A stretch of DNA of 64,000 nt, taken from NCBI GenBank assembly GCA_946415475.1, contig CAMKSQ010000003.1, forward strand, positions 34,964-98,963. The letters are read 5' to 3'. Of the stretch, positions 17,972-26,882 are shown piece by piece (position 1 is the stretch's first letter; every line of letters begins with the position of its first letter). This DNA is from an uncultured Bacteroidales bacterium. Its GTDB lineage: Bacteria > Bacteroidota > Bacteroidia > Bacteroidales > UBA932. Position numbers and translations under genes: made by a program. The notes beneath the pieces are model-generated. The model searched no databases and was not told the origin of the DNA. It saw nothing but the letters and a program-made list of their open reading frames with translations.

Positions 17972-20698
17972 CTATTTGCTTTGGCTGATTTCAGCCTGCG
18001 CAGAAGCGAGGCGGGCGATGGGCACGCGGAACGGGCTGCAGGACACGTAGTCGATGCCGATGGTGTTGAAGAAGAAGATGGATTCAGGATCACCACCATG
18101 CTCACCGCAGATACCGCAGGTGAGGCCGGGACGTTTGCTGCGGCCCTTGTCCACACCAATCTTCACCAGCTGGCCGACAGCCTTCTGGTCAATGTGCTGG
18201 AACGGGTCGCCGTCCAGGATCTTGTTGCCAAGATAGTCACCCATGAAGGTGCCGATATCGTCACGGCTGAAGCCGAAGGTCATCTGGGTAAGGTCGTTGG
18301 TACCGAAGCTGAAGAATTCAGCAGCGCGGGCCATACGGTCTGCCGTCAGGGCGGCACGAGGGATTTCGATCATGGTACCGAACTGGTAGTCGATCATCTG
18401 GCCGCTGTGGGCCTCTACCTCTGCCTTGATGCGGTCGCAGATCACCTTCTGGAAGCTGAGCTCGCGGGCGCTGATGGTCACAGGGATCATGATTTCCGGA
18501 TGCGGGTGCAGGCCTTCCTTCTGGAGTTCTGCGGTGGCGGTGAAGATGGCACGATACTGGGTTTCTGCGATGAGCGGGAAGCTCACGTGCAGACGGACAC
18601 CACGGTGACCCATCATCGGGTTCACCTCGTGCAGGCTCTCACCACGCTTCTCGACTTCCTTCACGGAGATACCGAGATCCTTGGCCAGCTCTTTCTTCTT
18701 TTCTTCGCCCTGAGGAACGAACTCGTGGAGCGGCGGATCCAGCAGACGGAACACAACCGGCTTGCCATCCATCACGCGGAGGGTTTCCTTGACGGCGGCC
18801 TTCATGAAGGGCTCCAGTTCTGCAAGGGCGGCCTTGCGTTCCTCGTCCGTGTTGCAGAGAATCATCTTGCGGAGCTTGCTCAGCGGCTGCTCACTGTTGC
18901 GGCCATAGAACATGTGCTCAATACGGAACAGGCCGATACCCTGGGCACCGAACTTGAGGGCGCGGGCGGCATCTTCCGGCGTATCGGCATTGGTGCGGAT
19001 ACCCAGCTTGCGGAATTTGTCGCACATGCTCATGAACTTGGCGAACAGCGGGTTCTCGCTGGCGTCCATGGTTTCGATGGCACCTTCATAGACCAGACCC
19101 TTGGCACCGTTCAGGGACAGCCACTCGCCCTCCTTGAAGGTCTTGTTGACACCGGCGAAGGTGACGGTCTTGTCCTTGAAGTTGATCTTGAGGGCGTCGC
19201 AACCGACGATGCAGCACTTACCCCAACCACGGGCCACGAGGGCGGCGTGAGAGGTCATACCACCACGCTCGGTGAGGATACCCACGGAGGCGTGCATACC
19301 GTCGATGTCTTCCGGAGAGGTTTCCTCACGGACCAGGATGCACTTTTTACCGGCCTTCTGGAAGGCGATGGCATCCTCGGAGGTGAAGACGATCTGACCT
19401 ACGGCACCACCCGGGGAAGCGGGCAGACCCTGTGCCAGGACGGGGGCCTTCTTCTCGGAAGCGGGATCCAGGATGGGGTGCAGGACCTCGTCCAGCTGGG
19501 CGGGAGCAACACGCATCACGGCGGTCTTTTCGTCGATGAGGCCTTCCTCTACCATATCTACTGCCATCTGCAGGGCGGCCAGACCGGTGCGCTTGCCAAT
19601 GCGGCACTGCAGCATCCAGAGCTTGCCTTCCTGGATGGTGAATTCGATGTCCTGCATATCCTGGAAATGATCCTCCAGGTGCTTGCGGATATCGTCAAGT
19701 TCCTTGTAAACCTCCGGCATGGCGGTTTCCAGGGAAGCCAGATTCTTGTTCTTCTCGCTCTTGGTGGCCTCATTCAGCGGGTTGGGGGTACGGATACCGG
19801 CAACCACATCCTCGCCCTGGGCGTTGATGAGCCATTCACCATAGAACTTGTTGTCACCGTTGGCCGGGTTGCGGGAGAATGCCACACCGGTAGCGGAGGT
19901 GTCACCCATGTTACCGAATACCATGGACTGCACGTTTACAGCCGTGCCCCAGTCATCCGGAATATGCTCGATCTGACGATAGCGGATGGCGCGTTTGCCG
20001 TTCCAGCTCTTGAACACGCCGCCGATGGAACCCCACAGCTGAGCCATGGCGTCGTCCGGGAATTCTACGCCCAGCACTTCCTTGATGCGGACCTTGAAGG
20101 CCTCTGCCAGGTCTTTGAGCTGGTCTGCGGTGAGTTCAGTGTCGCTCTTGTAACCGTTGGCCTTCTTGACTTCCTCCATCATGCGGTCCAGCTGCTGGCG
20201 GATGCCCTGACCATCGGCAGGTTCAATGCCTTCTGCCTTTTCCATCACAACGTCGCTGTACATCATGATGAGACGGCGGTATGCATCGTAAACGAAGCGC
20301 GGGTTGCCGGTCTTTTTGATCATGCCGGGGATGGTCTTGGAGCAAAGGCCGATATTCAGGATGGTGTCCATCATGCCAGGCATGGAGCTGCGTGCGCCGG
20401 AGCGGCAGCTGACAAGGAGCGGATCGTTCTCATCACCGAATTTCTTGCCCATGATTTTTTCCGTAGCTTCCAGCGCTGCGGCTACCTCTGCCTTGAGTTC
20501 CGGGGTGTAGCCGCCGCCCAGCCGATAGTACTCGGTGCAGCATTCGGTGGTGATGGTGAAACCTGCCGGAACGGGCATGCCCAGGAGGTTCATCTCTGCC
20601 AGGTTGGCGCCCTTGCCACCCAGCAGCTCTCTCATCTTGCCGTCGCCTTCGGCGTGCTTTCCGCCAAAGCGATAGACTCTTTTCTTGATTTCTGCCAT
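17972..20698 (-). CDS. ppdK: Pyruvate, phosphate dikinase
   Basis: 908 aa; 'RSGARSSMPGMMDTILNIGL', 'GILTERGGMTSHAALVARGWGKCCIVGC', 'GTNDLTQMTFGFSRDDIG', 'CGICGEHGGDP'. Confidence 0.97.
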   Translation of the reverse strand: MAEIKKRVYRFGGKHAEGDGKMRELLGGKGANLAEMNLLGMPVPAGFTITTECCTEYYRLGGGYTPELKAEVAAALEATEKIMGKKFGDENDPLLVSCRSGARSSMPGMMDTILNIGLCSKTIPGMIKKTGNPRFVYDAYRRLIMMYSDVVMEKAEGIEPADGQGIRQQLDRMMEEVKKANGYKSDTELTADQLKDLAEAFKVRIKEVLGVEFPDDAMAQLWGSIGGVFKSWNGKRAIRYRQIEHIPDDWGTAVNVQSMVFGNMGDTSATGVAFSRNPANGDNKFYGEWLINAQGEDVVAGIRTPNPLNEATKSEKNKNLASLETAMPEVYKELDDIRKHLEDHFQDMQDIEFTIQEGKLWMLQCRIGKRTGLAALQMAVDMVEEGLIDEKTAVMRVAPAQLDEVLHPILDPASEKKAPVLAQGLPASPGGAVGQIVFTSEDAIAFQKAGKKCILVREETSPEDIDGMHASVGILTERGGMTSHAALVARGWGKCCIVGCDALKINFKDKTVTFAGVNKTFKEGEWLSLNGAKGLVYEGAIETMDASENPLFAKFMSMCDKFRKLGIRTNADTPEDAARALKFGAQGIGLFRIEHMFYGRNSEQPLSKLRKMILCNTDEERKAALAELEPFMKAAVKETLRVMDGKPVVFRLLDPPLHEFVPQGEEKKKELAKDLGISVKEVEKRGESLHEVNPMMGHRGVRLHVSFPLIAETQYRAIFTATAELQKEGLHPHPEIMIPVTISARELSFQKVICDRIKAEVEAHSGQMIDYQFGTMIEIPRAALTADRMARAAEFFSFGTNDLTQMTFGFSRDDIGTFMGDYLGNKILDGDPFQHIDQKAVGQLVKIGVDKGRSKRPGLTCGICGEHGGDPESIFFFNTIGIDYVSCSPFRVPIARLASAQAEISQSK

Positions 20699-20784
20699 AA
20701 GAAAAAAATATTAAGTATTTTTAAGAATATTTGCACGTAATCATGCAAATATACAATTATTTTGGCAAAAATGGAAAAGAATAT

Positions 20785-21669
20785 TTATTTGACTCTAAGT
20801 TGCTGTTGCGCGCCGGTCCAGCCGGCAATGTCCCAAGGCGTGAAATCGTAGGTCAGCGGTTTGCCGTAACAATGCTCGTAACAAGCTTTTTTTGCTTGAT
20901 AGTCAGCCTCACACATGGCAAAGCTATTCTCCCGCGCGTTTTTGAACGGGTCCGGGAAAATGGGGTCCAGGACATGAAGGGCCAGCTTCACCTGTTTGAA
21001 CTGCGGCGTCTGCTGCTGCGGGAGGTCCTGCATTTCCACAAAAGTAGGGATGATGGGAACGTTGTATTCGGCGGCAAACAGGAAGGCACCCCGCTTCTGC
21101 GGACGGGGTTTGCGGTAGTTGAACCACATCTCCTGCTCGGGGTAGATAAGGATGAAACGGTTCTGTTCCAGATGTTTACGCATGAGTTCACGGAAAGCCC
21201 CGTTCATGTAGGACGGTTCTTGGATCAAGGGAATTACGTCGATGTTGCGGAGCACGAAGCCGTTGAGGCCGGGCATCACAAAATTGGTTCCCTGGCTGAT
21301 GGCGACGAGTCGGCCGTGACCGGTTTGTTTGGCGAGTGTGCGGTGTACGCCGTTGTCAAACGGATTGAAATGGTTGCTTGTGACGAAAGCAGGGCCTTTC
21401 AGGGACGAAAGTTTATCTATTCCGCAGATTTCATTGATGCCTTCGCTATAGCGGCGGACCCAATAATCTACGATGCAGCGGGCAGCCCGGTTTTTGAGTT
21501 TAAACAGCGGACTGTCCAACGTATTGACATAGGCTAGAACGTTGTCTTGTAGCTTTTTAGGGTCCCATACGGGATCGAAGGGCTCGGTTTTGTCGCTGAA
21601 CCGGCCCTCCGCCGCCGCTTGGCGAATGGCAGCAATGGCCTTTTCCCGGCCTGGAGGCACTAGGAGCAT
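20785..21669 (-). CDS. Lysophospholipid (1-acyl-glycerol-3-phosphate) acyltransferase-like
   Basis: 'FVTSNHFNPFDNG' (HxxxxD-like) and 'LIYPEQEMWFNYRKPRPQKRGAFLFAAEYNVPIIPTFVEM'. Confidence 0.7.
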   Translation of the reverse strand: MLLVPPGREKAIAAIRQAAAEGRFSDKTEPFDPVWDPKKLQDNVLAYVNTLDSPLFKLKNRAARCIVDYWVRRYSEGINEICGIDKLSSLKGPAFVTSNHFNPFDNGVHRTLAKQTGHGRLVAISQGTNFVMPGLNGFVLRNIDVIPLIQEPSYMNGAFRELMRKHLEQNRFILIYPEQEMWFNYRKPRPQKRGAFLFAAEYNVPIIPTFVEMQDLPQQQTPQFKQVKLALHVLDPIFPDPFKNARENSFAMCEADYQAKKACYEHCYGKPLTYDFTPWDIAGWTGAQQQLRVK

Positions 21670-22631
21670 AAGCGGAGCGACTGTTGACTGGCCATCAGCG
21701 TGCTGAACGAAACCGGTGCTTCTGCAAGGCGGGCAGCCATGTGAATCAGCTTTTTAATGGCAGCCTTGTAGTTTTTCATGGCGGAAGCGTCTTTCAGGAA
21801 GGCCCAGCGGCGTGAACGGATTTCCTGCTCAAAGCCGGATTGGGCGGCATATTTCCAGAAAAGTTCATCATAGGGGACGCTTTCATTAAGCCAGGGTTTG
21901 GAACCCAGGTTGAAATGAACGATTTGCGGTTCATCCATATGGGGCAAACACTCGGAGGGCATGGCATTCCATTCCGGATCCAGATAATGGATACCATGCT
22001 TGCACAGAGCGTTCAGGTAATCCTGGTCCGGAGCAACCGTTTCCAAACCATATTGAGCCACCATATCCAGGAAGCGACCGGCAAAATCCACCTCGCGAAG
22101 CCGTTTGCTGTTGAGCAGAAGTACACCGGAATTGACATAATTTTGGTGGTCAACGCCTACATATTTGTCAATATAGTGCATAAAAGGGGCTATTCGCTGG
22201 ATGGAGTAATCAGCAACGGCTCCGACCAGCTTTGTGCCCAAATGTTCCTGGTAAAGTTGCGAAATATCGCCCGGAACAACCAGATCTGCGTCCAGATAAA
22301 TGACTTTGTCGTATTGCGGGAATAATTCCGGAATGAAAAGCCGGAAGAAAATGGTAAGGGAAGCAAAGGCACCAAAACAGTGGTTCTGGAGTTGTTTTAC
22401 GCCAGGAAGGTTGGCCATTTGCTCCGTAAGGGGATTGAATTCGATGACAAAACCCTCCTCTGCAAGTGCAGAGAGCCGGTTTCTGTTTTCCGTCGAGATG
22501 TCGTCGGTAAGAATATGTATATGATAGGTATAACACCTGGAGGCGTTTGCCTTGATAGAACAGATAGCAGTTGCCAGGAACGGCGAATAGGCGTCGTTCA
22601 CGGAGAAAAAGATAGGAATGACCGTTTTCAT
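21660..22631 (-). CDS. Glycosyltransferase family 8
   Basis: 'IPIFFSVNDAYSPFLATAICSIKANAS', 'VIYLDADLVVPGDISQLY', 'YVNSGVLLLNSKRLRE'. Confidence 0.88.
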   Translation of the reverse strand: MKTVIPIFFSVNDAYSPFLATAICSIKANASRCYTYHIHILTDDISTENRNRLSALAEEGFVIEFNPLTEQMANLPGVKQLQNHCFGAFASLTIFFRLFIPELFPQYDKVIYLDADLVVPGDISQLYQEHLGTKLVGAVADYSIQRIAPFMHYIDKYVGVDHQNYVNSGVLLLNSKRLREVDFAGRFLDMVAQYGLETVAPDQDYLNALCKHGIHYLDPEWNAMPSECLPHMDEPQIVHFNLGSKPWLNESVPYDELFWKYAAQSGFEQEIRSRRWAFLKDASAMKNYKAAIKKLIHMAARLAEAPVSFSTLMASQQSLRLCS

Positions 22632-22806
22632 TTTGCGCTGTTTTATTTGGTTCGCAGTGCAAAATTACGGCATATGCAAGGGCTTGGAAAATAAATGTTG
22701 TAGGGACGAACGATTTGGGGCGAAAATCTCTATTTAGGGATAAAAGTACAATTTTAGGGACGAAATGAAAAATTTTTGTAACTTTGTCCCTGTAAAATTG
22801 GGACGT

Positions 22807-23619
22807 ATGAAAGCCATTGCAAGAACCTTTTACAAGATGCCGCCCACTGTATTGTTCTTTACGGTGGCACCCCTGTTTTTCTTCCTGTTTGTCCTGGCCT
22901 ATGATCCGTTTCATATCTCGGATTTCCTTGCCGCCGGGCAAGGACGCTACACCTTAAACCTGATCATTAGCACCCTTATCGTGCTGGGCGTCATGGTGTT
23001 TTCCCGCATGTTGCTCTATCTGTTGCGTCGGGTGCTGGATCTCAACTGGTCCCTTTACGTACTCTGGTGTACGGGAGAAGTAGTTCTCATCGGCCTGTTC
23101 ATGTCCATTCCCATGGGAATTGGCTGGGCGGGAGTACAAACCTATTTCACCACCATGAGCCTTTGCGTATTGTACGCGGCGGGAATTCTGGTCTTTCCCC
23201 TCTCCATCCTCACAATGGCTGTCCAACTGCATGTCCTTGGGAAAAAAGCCAGGCTGGCGCCCATGGTGGACGAGCGGACGCTCATCCGCTTCTACGACGA
23301 ACAAAAACGACTCAAGATTGTGCTCAGTTCAGAAGCAATTCTATATATAGAGTCAGAGGACAACTACGTGCATATTATCTATCTGGACAGCGGGCGCGTA
23401 AAAGAGTTCACGCTACGCTCTTCCATGCGCGCACTGGAGGAGGCCGTGGAGCGCCATGGCCTGGTGCGCTGCCATCGTTCCTTCTTCTTAAACCCGGCTC
23501 ACGTGGAAATGCTCAGAAAAGATGCCGTAGGATATGCTCTGGCCCAGCTGGACCGTGAAGAAGTAAAGCAAATCCCCGTTTCCAAGCGCTATTATGAGGC
23601 TCTGACCGCCTTGTTGTAA
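22807..23619 (+). CDS. LytTR family DNA-binding regulator with N-terminal membrane segments
   Basis: 'IVLSSEAILYIESEDNYVHIIYLDSGRVKEFTLRSSMRALEEAVERHGLVRCHRSFFLNPAHVEML'; ATG 22807 preferred because TAACTTTG (-7-like) lies inside the track's upstream extension. Confidence 0.88.
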   Translation: MKAIARTFYKMPPTVLFFTVAPLFFFLFVLAYDPFHISDFLAAGQGRYTLNLIISTLIVLGVMVFSRMLLYLLRRVLDLNWSLYVLWCTGEVVLIGLFMSIPMGIGWAGVQTYFTTMSLCVLYAAGILVFPLSILTMAVQLHVLGKKARLAPMVDERTLIRFYDEQKRLKIVLSSEAILYIESEDNYVHIIYLDSGRVKEFTLRSSMRALEEAVERHGLVRCHRSFFLNPAHVEMLRKDAVGYALAQLDREEVKQIPVSKRYYEALTALL

Positions 23620-23780
23620 ACAACTGAAATTTAATTAATTATCCTTACACTTTTAAAAATAAATTATTTTATTTAACAGAATTTGTAAGAAAAATTTGTT
23701 TTTAGAATAAATGATTGTAACTTTGCTTCGGATATCGAAGTGATTCGAGTCCATTTGTTAAGTTCGTTTTATATACCTGA

Positions 23781-23836
23781 ACGGCACCCTTGGGGAGGGG
23801 TGCCGTTCCCATTTTGGGCAGGGCCCAAAATGGGAA
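23781..23836. terminator. Tandem hairpins between convergent genes
   Basis: ACGGCACCC/GGGTGCCGT (23781-23806) and perfect 14-bp TTCCCATTTTGGGC-agg-GCCCAAAATGGGAA (23806-23836). Confidence 0.7.
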
Positions 23837-23844
23837 GAATTCTT

Positions 23845-23896
23845 GCCGCGTTTACAGCTGAACGACGGTGTAGAGCCGATTTTTTGCAATCGCGGC
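23845..23896. repeat. Solo 52-bp REP-like unit
   Basis: GCCGCGTTTACAGC...TTGCAATCGCGGC; same ends as units at 28599, 30577, 34232. Confidence 0.75.
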
Positions 23897-23899
23897 AAA

Positions 23900-24406
23900 C
23901 TAGAGCCGGGCTGCTACCTTAGAGAAGACAACAGTAGCAAGCTGGATGCGGCCGTCCGGGCCAATGAGGTAAGTGGCGGGAATCCAGCGAATGTTGTAGG
24001 CGGAGCCGATGGCGGAGTCTTTTTTGCCGGAGGCATCGAAGAGTTGCACGCCGCCCAGCGCGTTGTCGCGCACATAGGCCTCAAAAGCCTCAATTTTCCG
24101 GTCAAAGGAGACGGAAACAAACACTACCTTGGAAGGATTCACGGCGGCTTGGGCAGCCTTGATCTCCGGCGTTTCCTCGCGGCAATCCGGGCACCAGGAA
24201 GCCCAGAAATGCAGCACCACCTGCTTGCCACGGAAATCGCTCAGGCTCACGGACTTACCGTCGATATCCTTTAAGGTGAAATCCGGGGCAGCCGTGCCCA
24301 CCTTAAGCAGGTCTTTTCCATACACAACGTCCGGATCCTCGGAGGACTGTGCAAAAGCCGCAACACCTACCAGCAGAGCGGCCACAAAAGCAAAAATTCG
24401 TTTCAT
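23900..24406 (-). CDS. TlpA-like thioredoxin-fold protein
   Basis: Signal peptide; 'APDFTLKDIDGKSVSLSDFRGKQVVLHFWASWCPDCREETPEIKAA'. Confidence 0.9.
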   Translation of the reverse strand: MKRIFAFVAALLVGVAAFAQSSEDPDVVYGKDLLKVGTAAPDFTLKDIDGKSVSLSDFRGKQVVLHFWASWCPDCREETPEIKAAQAAVNPSKVVFVSVSFDRKIEAFEAYVRDNALGGVQLFDASGKKDSAIGSAYNIRWIPATYLIGPDGRIQLATVVFSKVAARL

Positions 24407-24410
24407 ATCC

Positions 24411-25511
24411 TTATTTATACAGGTCTATAACGCCTGTTGACTTTCCGTTGGCAAATGCGCCATAGTCGTACCCATTACGCGCATGCTCCGACTCCGGCTC
24501 CCAATAGAATATGCCCTTGAACCAGTCAAAATCCTTTACCCCATCCAGAAGGAACTGCAGGGCAGCTTTGGCTTTGTCCGGCTCACTGGCAGGCATACCA
24601 AATTCCACCAGCATAACCGGCTTGGAATAATCCGTATGCAACTGTTGGAACGATGTCATAGCCGCGTTACAATAGTTATTCCACTCAGGATAGGCCTTTT
24701 TCTTGTCATCCCAATAAGAAGGATAAAGTGACAAGCCTATCATATCGAACTTGGCCCCGCCATTGACAATGAGCGTGTAGAACCATTTGTTCTTACTCAG
24801 GTCCTGGGCATTACTGTGATGCGAAATAACCAAAGCGTTGGGATATACGGACTTAACGGCATCATACCCGGCATTGGCCAACTTAACGAAGCCGGAAACA
24901 TCTTCCTTGGATACAGCCCCCACAGGCAGGCACATGCCCGTATTGGTTTCATTGCCCACTTGTACCCAAGCCACCTCCACTTTGGCATCCTTCAAGGCTT
25001 GCAGCACATCCTTGGTATGCGTGGCCAAGGCTGATGCCATGGCGTCTGCATCCATGTTTTTCCACGCTGCAGGAGGATTCTGCTTGCTGGGGTCTGCCCA
25101 GCTGTCCGAATAATGGAAGTCTATCATGATGGCCAGCCCCAGGGCCTGGGCACGTTTTGCCTTTACAAGGACATCGGCCTTGTTGCACCAGCCTTCCGAC
25201 GGATTTACCCACACACGATAGCGCACCGCATTGGCTCCCAGTTCTTTCATGAGCGCAGTGCATTCTTTCTCGGTACCTGAAGACGTATAAAACTTGTAGT
25301 TTTTCTTTTCCATCTCGGTTACCCAACTGATATCCACCCCCTTGGCGAATGCGGGAACCGTAACGGAAGGCACCTCCGGTGTAACAGGTGTAACCGGCGT
25401 AGCAGGCGTGGGATCCGGTTTAGTAGGTTCCGGAGTAACGGGATCTGTTTTGGCCGCAGGGCCACAGGCAAAAACGGCGAACAAGGCCGCCAGGAGTGCG
25501 TAGTTCTTCAT
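24411..25511 (-). CDS. Glycoside hydrolase family 53 (arabinogalactan endo-beta-1,4-galactanase) lipoprotein
   Basis: 'FAKGVDISWVTEME', 'GANAVRYRVWVNP', 'LAIMIDFHYSDSWADPSKQNPPAAW', 'WVQVGNETNTGM'; lipobox FACG. Confidence 0.9.
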   Translation of the reverse strand: MKNYALLAALFAVFACGPAAKTDPVTPEPTKPDPTPATPVTPVTPEVPSVTVPAFAKGVDISWVTEMEKKNYKFYTSSGTEKECTALMKELGANAVRYRVWVNPSEGWCNKADVLVKAKRAQALGLAIMIDFHYSDSWADPSKQNPPAAWKNMDADAMASALATHTKDVLQALKDAKVEVAWVQVGNETNTGMCLPVGAVSKEDVSGFVKLANAGYDAVKSVYPNALVISHHSNAQDLSKNKWFYTLIVNGGAKFDMIGLSLYPSYWDDKKKAYPEWNNYCNAAMTSFQQLHTDYSKPVMLVEFGMPASEPDKAKAALQFLLDGVKDFDWFKGIFYWEPESEHARNGYDYGAFANGKSTGVIDLYK

Positions 25512-25551
25512 GGCGGCAAGTTAGCAAATAAAAGGGGAAAAACAAAGCCAA

Positions 25552-26199
25552 TCAGCGGTAAAGTTCCCGCAGCACTGCCAGCGAACGCACCTGTATGGCC
25601 GATTCCGTATGGTAGGACAAGTACTGCAACAAGCTCTCGCAGAGGGCGTTCCGCGAGGTTCCCGTCAAAGGGATGAGCATGCTCTCACTAAAGCTCGCCT
25701 GCAAAAAAGGCTTCAGCTCCTGAAGGTGTTCCCGCGCAAACGGGGCGATGTCGTCGAAGGTGGGCCGAAAGCCCAGCGCTCCCGCCAGTTCCAGCAGGAA
25801 ACGGATGTGGAAGTTGGAAAAATCGGCCTCCAGCGCATTGAGCGTTAGGATGGAGCCGACACACCATTCGTACAGTCCTTCCTCGAAGACGCCCTCCCGG
25901 ACGGTGCGGAACAGCACCTCCGACAGGAACAGCGTCATCGTATTTTTGTGAAGGTTACCCCGAATGCCGGACAAGCCATCCTTAAGCAGGATATTCCGCA
26001 GGCTCCAAAGGGTAGATTTGGGATTCTCCACCACATCGGCCTCTAAAATATTCAGCGGCAGGAAAAGGCTCATGGCCGATTTTTTCCCGGGCCGGACCAT
26101 GAACCCGCGCCGGCCGTACTCACGCGAAAGGGTGTGGACCACAAGCGCGTTCTCCCCCACCTTGGTGGTGGCCAGTACAACCAGTTCTACGGTGTTCAC
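25552..26199 (-). CDS. recO: DNA repair protein RecO
   Basis: 'ELVVLATTKVGENALVVHTLSREYGRRGFMVRPGKK'; RecO N-terminal OB fold layout. Confidence 0.85.
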   Translation of the reverse strand: MNTVELVVLATTKVGENALVVHTLSREYGRRGFMVRPGKKSAMSLFLPLNILEADVVENPKSTLWSLRNILLKDGLSGIRGNLHKNTMTLFLSEVLFRTVREGVFEEGLYEWCVGSILTLNALEADFSNFHIRFLLELAGALGFRPTFDDIAPFAREHLQELKPFLQASFSESMLIPLTGTSRNALCESLLQYLSYHTESAIQVRSLAVLRELYR

Positions 26200-26203
26200 G
26201 CCC

Positions 26204-26824
26204 TTAGTTCCTCAGGAAGTCCGCCATGGCGCGAAGGGCCTTGCTGCGGTGCGAGATGGCGTTTTTCACTTTGTCGCCCAGTTCCGCGTTGGTTTGCGTG
26301 TAGCCCTCCGGAACAAAGATGGGATCATAGCCAAAACCGCCCTTTCCATGCTTTTCCGTGGCGATATGGCCTTCCATCACGCCGTCAAAGAAGTGATGCA
26401 CGCCGCCCACAATCAGGGTCACGGACGTGCGGAAGCGGGCGCTGCGGCCGGCTTTTGCCGTACTGATGCCGTTGGTGCGGGCCATGGCGGCCTCTTTCTC
26501 GCGGCGGGCCATCTCACTCAGGAGTTTGTCCATGTTGGCGTTGGCGTCGCGCTCCGGACCGGCGTAGCGGGCCGTTTCCACGCCCGGAGCACCGCCCAGG
26601 ATATCTACCTCCAGGCCGGAATCGTCGGCAAAACAATCCAGCCCGGTCTTTTTATAAATATAGTCGGCCTTTTGTTGGGAGTTGGCGCGTAACGTGGTTC
26701 CCGTTTCCGGGATTTCTTCTGTGATTCCTACTTCTGCGGGGGTAACGAGCTCAAATCCCTCGCCCAGAATGGCGGCTGCTTCCTGGAGTTTACCAGGGTT
26801 GCCCGTTGCAAATACAATCTTCAT
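26204..26824 (-). CDS. rdgB: XTP/dITP diphosphatase (RdgB/HAM1)
   Basis: 'FATGNPGKLQEAAAIL', 'DCFADDSGLEVDILGGAPGVETARYAG', 'GKGGFGYDPIFVPEGY'. Confidence 0.95.
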   Translation of the reverse strand: MKIVFATGNPGKLQEAAAILGEGFELVTPAEVGITEEIPETGTTLRANSQQKADYIYKKTGLDCFADDSGLEVDILGGAPGVETARYAGPERDANANMDKLLSEMARREKEAAMARTNGISTAKAGRSARFRTSVTLIVGGVHHFFDGVMEGHIATEKHGKGGFGYDPIFVPEGYTQTNAELGDKVKNAISHRSKALRAMADFLRN

Positions 26825-26882
26825 AATACATACTAATTAACCGCCGCAAAGTTAGCACATTTTTTGTTAACTTTGCGCTGTC

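Noticed and set aside
17921-20740. 939-aa plus-strand ORF
   Set aside because: Antisense shadow of ppdK, which has unambiguous motifs on the minus strand.
24411-25511. GH53 galactanase as part of a PUL
   Set aside because: Flanked by TlpA-like and recO genes; no receptor, SusD or other CAZyme beside it.
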